Below the pieces are notes generated by a model. It ran no database searches. It was not told the DNA's origin and saw only the letters and a program-made list of their open reading frames with translations. DNA of 19,460 nucleotides from NCBI GenBank assembly GCA_002311335.1, contig DBZX01000070.1:6693-26152 (forward strand). The letters are read 5' to 3'. Shown in pieces: positions 1 through 7,138 of the stretch; position 1 is the stretch's first letter, and each line of letters opens with the position of its first letter. Both the position numbers and the translations under genes were made by a program. The stretch is from a bacterium UBP10_UBA1149 (GTDB taxonomy: Bacteria > Desulfobacterota > Binatia > UBA1149).

Positions 1-75
1 GCCTACGAAGCGAAATACCGCAGGCAGGGACGCGAGCTACACGAGGCTGTCTTCGTTCGCAACGGCGCTGCTTGA
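1..75 (+). CDS. Possible C-terminal end of a plus-strand gene (partial)
   Basis: Frame 1 is open from the window edge for 24 codons and ends at TGA 73-75. It reads AYEAKYRRQGRELHEAVFV and then RNGAA, a charged, helix-like tail. About two thirds of the codons end in G or C, in keeping with the rest of the window. It would converge on the transketolase C-half gene, whose stop is at 94-96, leaving an 18-base gap. I do not recognise the family. So short a frame could be open by chance, but no minus-strand gene otherwise accounts for this stretch. Confidence 0.35.
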   Translation, partial: AYEAKYRRQGRELHEAVFVRNGAA

Positions 76-93
76 GGGGCGGCGCGAGCTCGA

Positions 94-1041
94 TCAGCCG
101 GTGGCCAATGCTTCGACGTCGGGAACCAGAAAACGCCGCGCGGCCTCTGCGATGCCGGCGGCATCGAGCATATGGCGCGCGTAGAGATCGACCTGGGTAC
201 CGGATTCACCGTAACCCAGCACTCCGTGCCTGCGTACGACCACGTCCGGCATTTCCGACAGGGCCTCTACAACGGCGCTGCCGAGACCGCCAATCACGCC
301 GTGATCTTCGACCGTCATTACCCGACTACTGTTCGAAGCGACTTCTCTGAGCAGCGGTTCGTCCAGCGGCTTTATGGTGTGGATGTTGACCACCCCCGCT
401 TCCACGCCGTCGGCAGCGAGCAGCTCCGCGGCTTCGAGGCAGTTTGCGACTACGCCGCCCGAAGCCACCAGCACCAGGTCCTTGCCCTCGCGCAGACGTA
501 TGCCTTTTCCAAACTCGAAGCTGTAATCCGCGTCAAAGATATCTGGTAGCGCCTGCCTGGTGAGGCGTAGGTAAGCAGGCCCCACGTAATCGGCCAGGAA
601 CTCGGTCGCGCGCTCGGCTTCTACCGCGTCGGCCGGTTGCAACACGACCATATTGGGCAGCGAACGCATGAGGGCCACGTCTTCGAGCCCCATCTGGCTG
701 TAACCGTCTTCGCCGGTGCCCACGCCCGCGTGGGTACCCACGAGACACACGTTGGCGTTGTTGTAGCCCACCGACATACGGATCTGCTCGAAGCGGCCAG
801 CGAGAAAACACGCAAAACTGGAAACAAAAGGCACTTTGCCGGCCATCGCCAGACCGGCCGCAACGCCAACCATGTTGCCCTCGGCGATACCCAGCTGGAT
901 GAAGCGGTCGGGAAACTGTTCCGAGAACTTCCTCGTGTTAGTCGAACACGAAAGATCGCCATCGAGCACGACCACGTTCTCGTGTGTCGCGCCCAGGCGC
1001 GCCAACGCTTCTCCGAAAGCAACCCTGGTAGCTTTTGCCAT
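94..1041 (-). CDS. Transketolase, C-terminal subunit (split transketolase)
   Basis: This 315-residue protein matches the pyrimidine-binding and C-terminal domains of transketolase. With the N-half it forms a thiamine-diphosphate enzyme that moves two-carbon units between sugar phosphates in the pentose phosphate pathway. Visible landmarks are VLDGDLSCST (residues 25-34), the GIAEGNM motif holding the catalytic glutamate E54, and THAGVGTGEDGYSQMGLED (103-121), the usual split-type THAG..GEDG..Q element. The C-terminal domain has VEDHGVIGGLGSAV. I chose ATG 1041 because the motif-bearing homology starts at MAKATRV; the open frame extends upstream, but only through the overlapping N-half gene. 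The start lies one base after the N-half stop (TGA-G-ATG), which implies translational coupling and co-production. A DXPS synthase-like or 'transketolase family' naming is possible, but the split pairing strongly favours transketolase. Confidence 0.93.
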   Translation of the reverse strand: MAKATRVAFGEALARLGATHENVVVLDGDLSCSTNTRKFSEQFPDRFIQLGIAEGNMVGVAAGLAMAGKVPFVSSFACFLAGRFEQIRMSVGYNNANVCLVGTHAGVGTGEDGYSQMGLEDVALMRSLPNMVVLQPADAVEAERATEFLADYVGPAYLRLTRQALPDIFDADYSFEFGKGIRLREGKDLVLVASGGVVANCLEAAELLAADGVEAGVVNIHTIKPLDEPLLREVASNSSRVMTVEDHGVIGGLGSAVVEALSEMPDVVVRRHGVLGYGESGTQVDLYARHMLDAAGIAEAARRFLVPDVEALATG

Positions 1042-1042
1042 C

Positions 1043-1885
1043 TCAGTTGTCCTGCGCGGCGCCAACACCGAGCTCGAGCAGCGCTTGCTCGAGCTCATTG
1101 TCGTCAGGGGCCTTGCCATGCCACGCGTGTGTATCTTCCATGAAAGACACGCCCTTGCCCTTGATGGTCTGGGCAATGATCACGGTGGGTTTTTCGTTGT
1201 TCGCCCTGGCGCTGTCGTAAGCTGCAAGCAACGAATCTATGTCGTTTCCATCCACGTCGACCACGTGCCAACCGAACGCCTGCCACTTATCAGCCAGCGG
1301 CTCGAGGTCCATGATGTTGGCGACCCGTCCGTCGAGTTGAACTTTGTTGTAGTCGACTATGCCCGTGAGCTTGGCCAGCCCGAACTTTCCGGCAGACATG
1401 GCCGCTTCCCAGACCTGGCCTGCCTGTATCTCGCCGTCACCCATCAGGCAGTACGTACGATAGTTGTTTTCATCGTCGAGTCTTTCGGCCAGAGCCATGC
1501 CGACCGAAACCGACAAGCCCTGCCCGAGTGACCCGGTCGCTGCCTCTATCCAGGGCAGGCGCACGTGGTCAGGATGCCCCTGCAGGCGACTGTCGATACT
1601 GCGCAGGGTCGAGAGTTCTTCTTCCTCTATGCAGCCGGCCCGGCACAGTGCCGCGTAGAGCACCGGCACCGCGTGCCCCTTGGACAAGATGAAGCGGTCG
1701 CGCCCCGGCCAGGACGGTTCCTGGGCGCGAAAAGCCAGTTCCTTGAAATAGAGGGTGGCCAGTATCTCTGCTGCCGAAAGAGAGCCGCCCGGGTGTCCGG
1801 AAACGGCGGTGGCGATCATTTTCAGGCTATCTGCACGCAGTTCCTGCGCCAGACCCGAGAGTTCTTCTGTAGACAGCACGACCAC
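1043..1885 (-). CDS. Transketolase, N-terminal subunit (split transketolase)
   Basis: This 280-residue protein is the thiamine-pyrophosphate-binding half of a two-subunit transketolase. It shows the family landmarks in order: GHPGGS (30-35), SKGHA (68-72), GSLGQG (118-123), and the TPP/Mg motif GDGE (149-152) followed by N180 in VDYNKVQLDG. Full-length transketolases are about 660 residues, so this gene plus its 315-residue neighbour makes a near-complete enzyme split at the usual domain junction. The start is GTG 1885, preceded 8 bases upstream by AAGGG; an in-frame GTG at 1879 is a less well placed alternative. The neighbour upstream is a histidine phosphatase 55 bp away, and the partner downstream is one base away. 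The pair could serve the non-oxidative pentose phosphate pathway. Confidence 0.93.
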   Translation of the reverse strand: MVVLSTEELSGLAQELRADSLKMIATAVSGHPGGSLSAAEILATLYFKELAFRAQEPSWPGRDRFILSKGHAVPVLYAALCRAGCIEEEELSTLRSIDSRLQGHPDHVRLPWIEAATGSLGQGLSVSVGMALAERLDDENNYRTYCLMGDGEIQAGQVWEAAMSAGKFGLAKLTGIVDYNKVQLDGRVANIMDLEPLADKWQAFGWHVVDVDGNDIDSLLAAYDSARANNEKPTVIIAQTIKGKGVSFMEDTHAWHGKAPDDNELEQALLELGVGAAQDN

Positions 1886-1940
1886 GGAGGTTGCCCTTGA
1901 AAAGCTGGGGTGTCAACAGCCATGGCGCCACACGCACGGC

Positions 1941-2588
1941 TCAGCTTGCCTGCTGCCAGTGGCTGGAATTCCAGGCCCTTCCCTCGTCCACGACCACGTT
2001 CACGAACTTTACCTCCGGCCCCCGAAAGCCTTTGCCGATTGAACTGATAGCACAATTATCCACGCGGATACGCCTGAATTCCTCGAGGGCGAGGCCCAGG
2101 TAGTGGCAGAGCGTAGAACGAAGAATGTCTCCGTGCGAAATGAGCAGTGCTCTGCTCCCGGGAGGCAATTCTTCGACCACGGCAAGTGCCCGCAGCTGCA
2201 CCTGCTCTATGGTTTCGCCGCCAGGAGTCGGGCGACGGATCGGGTCTTCGAGAAAGGCCTCGTAATCGGGATCTTCGCGGATCTGCTCAAATGTCATCCC
2301 CTGCCAGCGGCCGAACTGCACCTCGCCGAGGCGGGCGTCGGTCACAACCCGTGCGCCGCTTTCTTCAGCCACTATGTCGGCGGTTTGTACGGCGCGCAGA
2401 AGCGGACTGGCGATTATGGATTCTACTCCCAATCGCGCCAACGCTCGGGCCGCGACGCGAGCCTGCTCAACGCCGTTGGCATTGAGCGGTATGGCGGCCT
2501 GCCCCATTATCCGCCGCTGGATATTCCAGTCCGTCTCGCCGTGCCGCATGAGCAGCACCGAAGCGTACTCAGCAGCTTCAGGCGGCAT
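1941..2588 (-). CDS. Histidine phosphatase (phosphoglycerate mutase-like) family protein
   Basis: This 215-residue member of the histidine phosphatase superfamily (branch 1) has LLMRHGETDWN at residues 12-22 with nucleophile H16, the second-half signature SPLLRAVQTA (61-70), the acid residue region LGEVQFGRWQG (E89) and SHGD with H152. Family members include cofactor-dependent phosphoglycerate mutase, alpha-ribazole phosphatase (CobC), and other small-molecule phosphatases. The length and the F-G-x-W-x-G box fit the CobC/GpmB-like group, but the substrate cannot be told from sequence. The start at ATG 2588 overlaps the end of the rhodanese-MoeB gene by 11 bp, suggesting translational coupling. 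No strong ribosome-binding site is visible, in keeping with coupling. An internal ATG directly before RHGET (2549) is a less likely start. Confidence 0.88.
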   Translation of the reverse strand: MPPEAAEYASVLLMRHGETDWNIQRRIMGQAAIPLNANGVEQARVAARALARLGVESIIASPLLRAVQTADIVAEESGARVVTDARLGEVQFGRWQGMTFEQIREDPDYEAFLEDPIRRPTPGGETIEQVQLRALAVVEELPPGSRALLISHGDILRSTLCHYLGLALEEFRRIRVDNCAISSIGKGFRGPEVKFVNVVVDEGRAWNSSHWQQAS

Positions 2589-3777
2589 CAGCGCTGCTGT
2601 CGGCCTCGCCTCCACCCGCCAGGCTGCAGAACTCCTCGTAGTCGATGAGCTCGCTAATCGTAGGGTTGTCGCCGCACATCGGGCAGGCCGGGTCACGGCG
2701 CAGCTTCATGAGGCGGATCTCCATACCCAGTGTTTCTATGTGGGCGAGCCTGCCGATAAGGGGCTTTCCCACACCCAGGATCAACTTCATGGCCTCCAGC
2801 GCTTGTATACATCCGACCAGTCCCGGCAACACGCCGAGAACTCCTGCTTCCTGGCAACTGGGAGCCATGTCCGGCGGCGGCGGCTCGGGAAACAGGCAGC
2901 GGTAGCATGGCCCCTTGCCGGGATGAAAAACGGTCGCCTGTCCCTCGAACTGGAAGATACTGCCGTGCACGTTGGGTGTGCCGGTCATCACGCAGGCATC
3001 ATTGACCAGGTAACGGGTAGGAAAATTATCGCAGCCATCGACCACGAGATCGTAATCCTTGAGGATATCCATGATGTTGCTCGAGTCGAGCCTCGTGCGA
3101 TGCTGCACCACGTTGATGTCCGGGTTCAAGCCGGTGAGCGTGATAGCCGCCGACTCGGTCTTGGCCATACCCACCCTGTCGTTGGTGTGCAGTATCTGTC
3201 GTTGCAGGTTGGACATGTCGACGACATCATCGTCGACTATGCCTATGGTGCCTACGCCAGCAGCCGCGAGGTAATAAGCCGCGGGCGAGCCGAGACCACC
3301 CGCTCCCAGGCACAGTACCCTCGCCTTGAGCAGCTTGACCTGCCCTTCCTCGCCGACCTCGGGCAGGAGAAAGTGGCGGCTGTACCTCTCGAGTTGTTCG
3401 GGCGTGAAAGCGAAATCCTTCTCCCACTCGTGCCCGGCGCCCTTCCAGTCCCCGTAGCCCCCGGCCATTGAGCAGACACTGCTGTAGCCCATGGTCTTGA
3501 GCTGACGAGCCGCCAGCATGGACCGCACCCCGCTCTGGCAGTAGACCACCAGCGGAGTGTCGTGGTCGGCGACCTTGGTTTCGACCTGCATTTCGAGAAA
3601 TCCCCGGGGCAGGCTCAAGGCACCGGGGACGTGCCCTTCGCGAAATTCTTCTTTTTCGCGCACGTCGACCGCGACGTGGCCGTCCGCGCCAGCCAGTAGT
3701 TTTTCGGCCTCATCAGCGGTGATCTCCGGTATTTCCCGGCGCGCGTCAGCTAGGATTTCATCGTAGGTACTGGCCAT
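2578..3777 (-). CDS. moeB: Rhodanese-ThiF/MoeB fusion: sulfur-carrier protein adenylyltransferase
   Basis: This 399-residue cytosolic protein has an N-terminal rhodanese domain (about residues 18-118, with active-site loop CQSGVRS and C80). An E1-like ThiF/MoeB adenylyltransferase domain follows (about 128-385). The latter has the nucleotide loop GAGGLGSP (158-165), DDDVVDMSNLQRQ (182-194), DGCDN (247-251), and paired zinc cysteines CYRC (291-294) and CPMC (365-368). The family adenylates the C-terminal glycine of small sulfur carriers (MoaD, ThiS, CysO type), and the rhodanese domain can supply sulfur as a persulfide. The domain order is rhodanese first, the reverse of MOCS3/MoeZ. GGAGGAG lies 7 bases before ATG 3777, a clear ribosome-binding site. 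No moaD, thiS, cysO or other cofactor genes are in the window, so the pathway (molybdopterin, thiamine or cysteine) is unresolved. Confidence 0.9.
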   Translation of the reverse strand: MASTYDEILADARREIPEITADEAEKLLAGADGHVAVDVREKEEFREGHVPGALSLPRGFLEMQVETKVADHDTPLVVYCQSGVRSMLAARQLKTMGYSSVCSMAGGYGDWKGAGHEWEKDFAFTPEQLERYSRHFLLPEVGEEGQVKLLKARVLCLGAGGLGSPAAYYLAAAGVGTIGIVDDDVVDMSNLQRQILHTNDRVGMAKTESAAITLTGLNPDINVVQHRTRLDSSNIMDILKDYDLVVDGCDNFPTRYLVNDACVMTGTPNVHGSIFQFEGQATVFHPGKGPCYRCLFPEPPPPDMAPSCQEAGVLGVLPGLVGCIQALEAMKLILGVGKPLIGRLAHIETLGMEIRLMKLRRDPACPMCGDNPTISELIDYEEFCSLAGGGEADSSADAA

Positions 3778-3908
3778 GTCGGCTCCTCCAGGCCGCGGCG
3801 GCGCGGCTCGGTCAAGCGGCCAGTTTAGCTCGAACCAGCATTAGTTGGTAGTTTGACCCGTTAAAAGACAAAAGTTGACAGGCGGCCGTAGGAAAGCGAG
3901 AAGCGGGC
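3778..3908 (-). other. Intergenic spacer between nuoI-like and rhodanese-moeB genes
   Basis: This 131-base spacer is one of the longest gaps in the minus-strand gene run. Its centre (about 3840-3880) is more AT-rich than the flanks and could carry a promoter for the moeB-phosphatase-transketolase run. I could not pick out a convincing -35/-10 pair on the minus strand, nor a terminator hairpin with a T-run for the nuoI-like gene. Only the moeB ribosome-binding site (GGAGGAG before 3777) is clear. Confidence 0.4.
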
Positions 3909-4502
3909 TCAGCTTGAGTCAGGGGCACTGCGGGGCTGGTCGCCCGCGGATTGCTCAACGTGATCTTTCATCAGGGCCGCTCGGCCCTCGTTCTCAATAA
4001 CCCGGGATCGGCCCATCAGCTTGGCCTTGTCTTCGATGAAATCGATCCTGCTATAACCGGGCACTCCCGGGTGAACGGCGGTGTCCATTCGTATGGCATC
4101 GCAAGGACAAGCCTCTACGCAATAACCGCAGTAGATACAGCGCAGTGTGTCGATCTCGTATCGCACGGGATATTTCTCAACGGCGTTGTCCGGGTGCTCC
4201 CCAGCTTCGATATTGATGCAACGAGCGGGACAAGCGGTGGCGCAGAGAAAGCAGGCCGTGCAGTTTACCGCGCCGTCGTCCTTGAGGGTGAGCCGGTGGG
4301 CACCGCGATACCCCTCCCCGTAGTTCATCTGGGCATCGGGGTACTGGATTGTAACCGAGGGTGAGCCGCCATCAAAACCCATCTGCTGGAGGACGTGGCC
4401 CAGCAGGTTGCGCCAGAAGCGCTTGCCGGTGACGAACAGGCCACGGACGATGGCGGGAAGATAGATCCGCTCCCAGAACCCGAGCTCCTCAGGTCTACGC
4501 AT
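3909..4502 (-). CDS. nuoI: NuoI-type 2x[4Fe-4S] subunit (NADH-quinone oxidoreductase chain I), stand-alone
   Basis: This 197-residue ferredoxin-like protein has the NuoI layout: a membrane-associated N-terminus (IVRGLFVTGKRFWRNLLGH, about 18-36), then two tetranuclear iron-sulfur motifs, C81-x2-C84-x2-C87-x3-C91-P and C122-x2-C125-x2-C128-x3-C132-P. Between them sits the typical YEIDTLRCIYCGYC stretch. In complex I this subunit carries clusters N6a and N6b toward quinone. The length fits the family. The residue after the second cluster's CP is C134 rather than the more usual V or T. No other nuo gene is present: the flanks are a GST-like gene and moeB, so it is either a displaced subunit or serves another oxidoreductase. 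Start ATG 4502 is supported by GGAG 6 bases upstream. Confidence 0.85.
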   Translation of the reverse strand: MRRPEELGFWERIYLPAIVRGLFVTGKRFWRNLLGHVLQQMGFDGGSPSVTIQYPDAQMNYGEGYRGAHRLTLKDDGAVNCTACFLCATACPARCINIEAGEHPDNAVEKYPVRYEIDTLRCIYCGYCVEACPCDAIRMDTAVHPGVPGYSRIDFIEDKAKLMGRSRVIENEGRAALMKDHVEQSAGDQPRSAPDSS

Positions 4503-4551
4503 TCAGATCTCCAACTCCCCTGACGTCGTGCTCAAGACCAGGGTAGAAAAT

Positions 4552-5157
4552 TCAGGCCACCAGGCGTAGCGACTCTACGCTGCGCCGGCTCTTGAGGCGG
4601 GCTATCCATTCGGCTACCGGTGGCTTGAGGTCAAGTTCCATTTCAAGTGAAGCAAGGTCCAGGACCAGGGGCGCAAACGACACGTCGGCAAGCGAGAACT
4701 CACCGACTATGTATTCCTTGTCTTTGAGCATCCCGTTGAGCATGGCCAGGCCCGACCTGATTGCGTTGCGGGCAGTGTCGCACTTCTGCTCATTACGATC
4801 GTCAGCCACTACCGTGAGCTGCTGCCGCAGGGACATACCCGGAAGGGTAAAAACCCTGTCGGCGTAATCTTCAAGCAAGCGGGCCTTGGCCCTGTAAGCC
4901 GAATCCTCGGGCAGGAGATTGGGAAAAGGGTACTCGTCGTTGAGGTACTCGTTTATGAGGGTCGACTCGTAAACAACGACCTCCTCGTCGACCAGGACAG
5001 GAACCTGCCCGAAGGGGTTCAAACGCCTGAACTCAGGGCTGCGCTGGGCACCCGCAGCAAGGTCCACGGTCTCGGTGTCATAGGAAAGTTCTTTTTCCGC
5101 CAGTACAATCCGCACTTTCTGTGCGAACGGGCAGTCGGGATGATCGTAAAGTGTCAT
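4552..5157 (-). CDS. Glutathione S-transferase family protein, SspA-like
   Basis: This 201-residue protein has an N-terminal thioredoxin-like GST domain: MTLYDHPDCPFAQKVRIVLA with C9, then LNPFGQVPVLVDEE, then VYESTLINEYL, where the E-S pair normally binds the gamma-glutamyl part of glutathione. A helical C-terminal domain follows (about 90-201). The QKVRIVLAEKE and ESTLINEYLNDEYPFPNLLP stretches resemble stringent starvation protein A (SspA), an RNA-polymerase-associated GST homologue, but the HPDCPF start is closer to catalytic GST-like proteins. Its exact role is therefore open. I placed the start at ATG 5157 because the domain begins there; upstream in-frame codons run into the symporter gene. 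A GAGG element lies 14 bases upstream, a long spacing. It sits 37 bp after the symporter gene. Confidence 0.85.
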   Translation of the reverse strand: MTLYDHPDCPFAQKVRIVLAEKELSYDTETVDLAAGAQRSPEFRRLNPFGQVPVLVDEEVVVYESTLINEYLNDEYPFPNLLPEDSAYRAKARLLEDYADRVFTLPGMSLRQQLTVVADDRNEQKCDTARNAIRSGLAMLNGMLKDKEYIVGEFSLADVSFAPLVLDLASLEMELDLKPPVAEWIARLKSRRSVESLRLVA

Positions 5158-5194
5158 GGAGCTTTTCGTTACCTCAACCCGGGAAACTAGCCCA

Positions 5195-6409
5195 TTACAC
5201 GGGACCGTGCAAAACATCCTCTGAATGGGCATCGACCACCCCCGCCCCGACGGCGTCTCCCCAGACGTTGACTGTCGTCCGAAATCGATCAAGCAGCCAG
5301 TCAACAGCCAGAATGGCTGAGATACCGTCCGCGGGCAGCCCCACGGCCTCCAGTACCAGCACCATGGTTACCAGGCCGGCCTGCGGAATGCCTGCCGCGC
5401 CGATCGATGCCAGCGTCGCCGTGACAACGATCAGCACCTGTCCCCCGAAAGACACCTCGATGCCCGAAGCCTGGGCGATGAACATCACCGCAACTGCCTC
5501 GTAGAGAGCGGTTCCGTCCATGTTGACGGTCGCGCCCAGGGGCAGAACGAAGCTGGCCGTATCAGAACGGACGCTGTTCCGCTTTTTGGAGAGGTCCATT
5601 GTCAGCGCGAGGGTCGCCGAGCTCGAGGCTGTTGAGAAAGCAGTCAGCAGCGCTTCGCCCAGGTTGTAGGCATAACGAAGCGGCGACCTCCCGGTCAGCA
5701 GCTTGAGCAGAATCGGCAACACGATGAAGCCGTGTATCCCCAGTCCCAGCACTACGCAGAAGCAATACTTGCCGATGGCGGCCACCTCGGCAAAAAAAGC
5801 AGCGCCGCCACCCGCCTTGCCCAGGTGCGCGGCCAGCAGGGCGGCAATGCCCAGCGGCGCGACGAACATCAGCCAGTGAACCATGCGCAGCAGGGCCGCG
5901 GTACTGGCGCCGAAAAAGTTCCTCACGGGTTCCGCGCGCTCTCCAGCAGAAGACAGTGCCAGGCCGAAGACCAGCGCAAACAGCATCACAGGCAGAACTT
6001 TGAACGATACAGCGGCTTCGAAAAGGTTGTCTGTGAAAAGACTGCCGACGATATTCTGCACACTGGTGGTTGGAACGCTCGGAGCCGAGCTGCCTCCCAA
6101 CGAGACACCCACTCCGGGTTCAAAGACACTCACGACAACCAGGCCCGTAGTAACCGCGATCACGGTGGTCGCCAGGTACCAGGAAAAAGTCAGGCCAACG
6201 ATGCGGTTGAAACTGCCCATGCGGTACAGTCCGGCCACAGCGTCGACCATCGAACAGAAGATCAGGGGTAGAACCAGCACCCGAAGCAGGTCGAGGAAGA
6301 GATCCCCGATCCACGCGGTAGAGAGCGCAGCCTCGCCGCCTACCCAGCCCCAGGCCGTCCCCACAAAGACACCGACCGCCATAGCCGGGAGCAGGTATTT
6401 TTCTTTCAC
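5195..6409 (-). CDS. Dicarboxylate/amino acid:cation (Na+ or H+) symporter, DAACS family
   Basis: This 404-residue polytopic inner-membrane transporter belongs to the DctA/GltP (SLC1-like) family. Hallmarks are the serine-rich hairpin 1 element FSTASSSATL (258-267), the unwound TM7 motif NMDGT (296-300), hairpin 2 region SIGAAGIPQAG (335-345), and TM8 DWLLDRFRTTVNVWGDAVGA (370-389) with the substrate-contacting D and N residues. The family imports C4-dicarboxylates or acidic amino acids by an elevator mechanism. R377 in TM8 fits an acidic substrate, but succinate, glutamate and aspartate cannot be separated. The start is GTG 6409, with GAGGAGG 4 bases upstream, and it overlaps the ribonuclease HII stop as GTGA. 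A class I fumarase lies elsewhere in the window, so dicarboxylate use by this cell is plausible. Confidence 0.93.
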   Translation of the reverse strand: MKEKYLLPAMAVGVFVGTAWGWVGGEAALSTAWIGDLFLDLLRVLVLPLIFCSMVDAVAGLYRMGSFNRIVGLTFSWYLATTVIAVTTGLVVVSVFEPGVGVSLGGSSAPSVPTTSVQNIVGSLFTDNLFEAAVSFKVLPVMLFALVFGLALSSAGERAEPVRNFFGASTAALLRMVHWLMFVAPLGIAALLAAHLGKAGGGAAFFAEVAAIGKYCFCVVLGLGIHGFIVLPILLKLLTGRSPLRYAYNLGEALLTAFSTASSSATLALTMDLSKKRNSVRSDTASFVLPLGATVNMDGTALYEAVAVMFIAQASGIEVSFGGQVLIVVTATLASIGAAGIPQAGLVTMVLVLEAVGLPADGISAILAVDWLLDRFRTTVNVWGDAVGAGVVDAHSEDVLHGPV

Positions 6410-7134
6410 AGCGCCTCCTCGTTGAGCCCGGATACTTCAGTGGGACCCGGGCGAACGGCCTCGACAGTCGCAGAACCAGTGACCGTAGCCATGCCAGCGA
6501 GGGCTTTTCTCACCGGCTCGAACGAACGACGATGAATGCTGCAGGGGCCCAGCTCACCCAGCGCCGCCATGTGCTCGGCGGTTCCGTAACCCATGTGACG
6601 CTCAAATCCGTAACCGGGGAATCGCTTCCCGGCATCGAGCATCAGGGCGTCACGGTAAACCTTGGCTACGATAGAGGCCGAGGCCACCGAATAGATAAAC
6701 GTATCGCCCTTCTTGTAAGCCGACTGCCCCTGCTCAACGCCGGGTATCCTGCGAGCATCCACGAGTAGGTAGTCGGCCAGCGGGAGTAGTTGTTCCACTG
6801 CAAGCCGCATTGCTTCCAGTCCCGCCTTGTACACACCGATCTCATCGAGACGAGCCACTTCGACCCGGCCGATACCAATGCTCTCGGCGCCGGCGCGTAT
6901 CTGCCGATCCAGCTGCACCCGCCGCGCGGCGCTCAACACCTTGGAATCGGCTACGGCAAGCGGCTGACTACCCGGTGGGTAGACCACGGCGGCGGCCACC
7001 AGGGGACCGGCCAGCGGCCCTACCCCGACCTCGTCCACCCCCGCCACGTGGTAGTAGCCCGTGTCCCAGAGCAACCGCTCGAGGCGAATCATTTCTTCCG
7101 GAGAATACCGCCGGCTGCGAGCGGTCACAGGCAT
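6406..7134 (-). CDS. rnhB: Ribonuclease HII
   Basis: This 242-residue protein cuts RNA within RNA-DNA hybrids and at misincorporated ribonucleotides. The catalytic acidic set is visible: D34 and E35 in AGVDEVG, D126 in LLVDARR, and D162 in KVYRD. Other family blocks are PLAGPLVAAAVV, DSK (63-65), KKGDTFIYSVASASIVAKVYRD (split here: KKGD at 141-144, ASIVAK at 153-158) and YGFERHMGYGTAEHM followed by LGPCSIHRRSF. The usual DEVGRGPL is DEVGVGPL here: residue 38 of the GRG substrate-contact motif is Val (codon GTA at 7023-7021). The C-terminal 35 residues after SFEPV are an unconserved tail. ATG 7134 is taken as the start because the domain begins shortly after it and the upstream frame lies inside the DUF1329 gene, whose stop is 4 bp away. 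It overlaps the symporter gene downstream. Confidence 0.93.
   Translation of the reverse strand: MPVTARSRRYSPEEMIRLERLLWDTGYYHVAGVDEVGVGPLAGPLVAAAVVYPPGSQPLAVADSKVLSAARRVQLDRQIRAGAESIGIGRVEVARLDEIGVYKAGLEAMRLAVEQLLPLADYLLVDARRIPGVEQGQSAYKKGDTFIYSVASASIVAKVYRDALMLDAGKRFPGYGFERHMGYGTAEHMAALGELGPCSIHRRSFEPVRKALAGMATVTGSATVEAVRPGPTEVSGLNEEAL
6414..6420 (-). promoter_or_regulatory. Ribosome-binding site fixing the GTG start of the symporter gene
   Basis: The minus strand reads GAGGAGG, which is 4 bases before GTG 6409 and lies inside the last codons of the ribonuclease HII gene. This strong Shine-Dalgarno supports the GTG start and means the symporter can be translated on its own despite the GTGA overlap. 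Confidence 0.7.
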
Positions 7135-7138
7135 ACTT

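Noticed and set aside
1041..1043. Transketolase split as a frameshifted single gene
   Set aside because: The split falls at the normal domain boundary, the halves are joined by TGA-G-ATG, and two-subunit transketolases are a known form, so this is not a broken gene.
836..1531. 231-codon plus-strand open frame across the transketolase junction
   Set aside because: Antisense to both well-supported transketolase halves, with no recognisable domain.
2374..3471. 365-codon plus-strand open frame opposite rhodanese-moeB
   Set aside because: The minus-strand frame carries intact rhodanese and ThiF motifs; the plus frame has none and no sensible start signal.
3840..3885. TTGACA on the plus strand in the AT-rich spacer before moeB as a promoter
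   Set aside because: No -10 box follows at the right distance and no plus-strand gene starts downstream.
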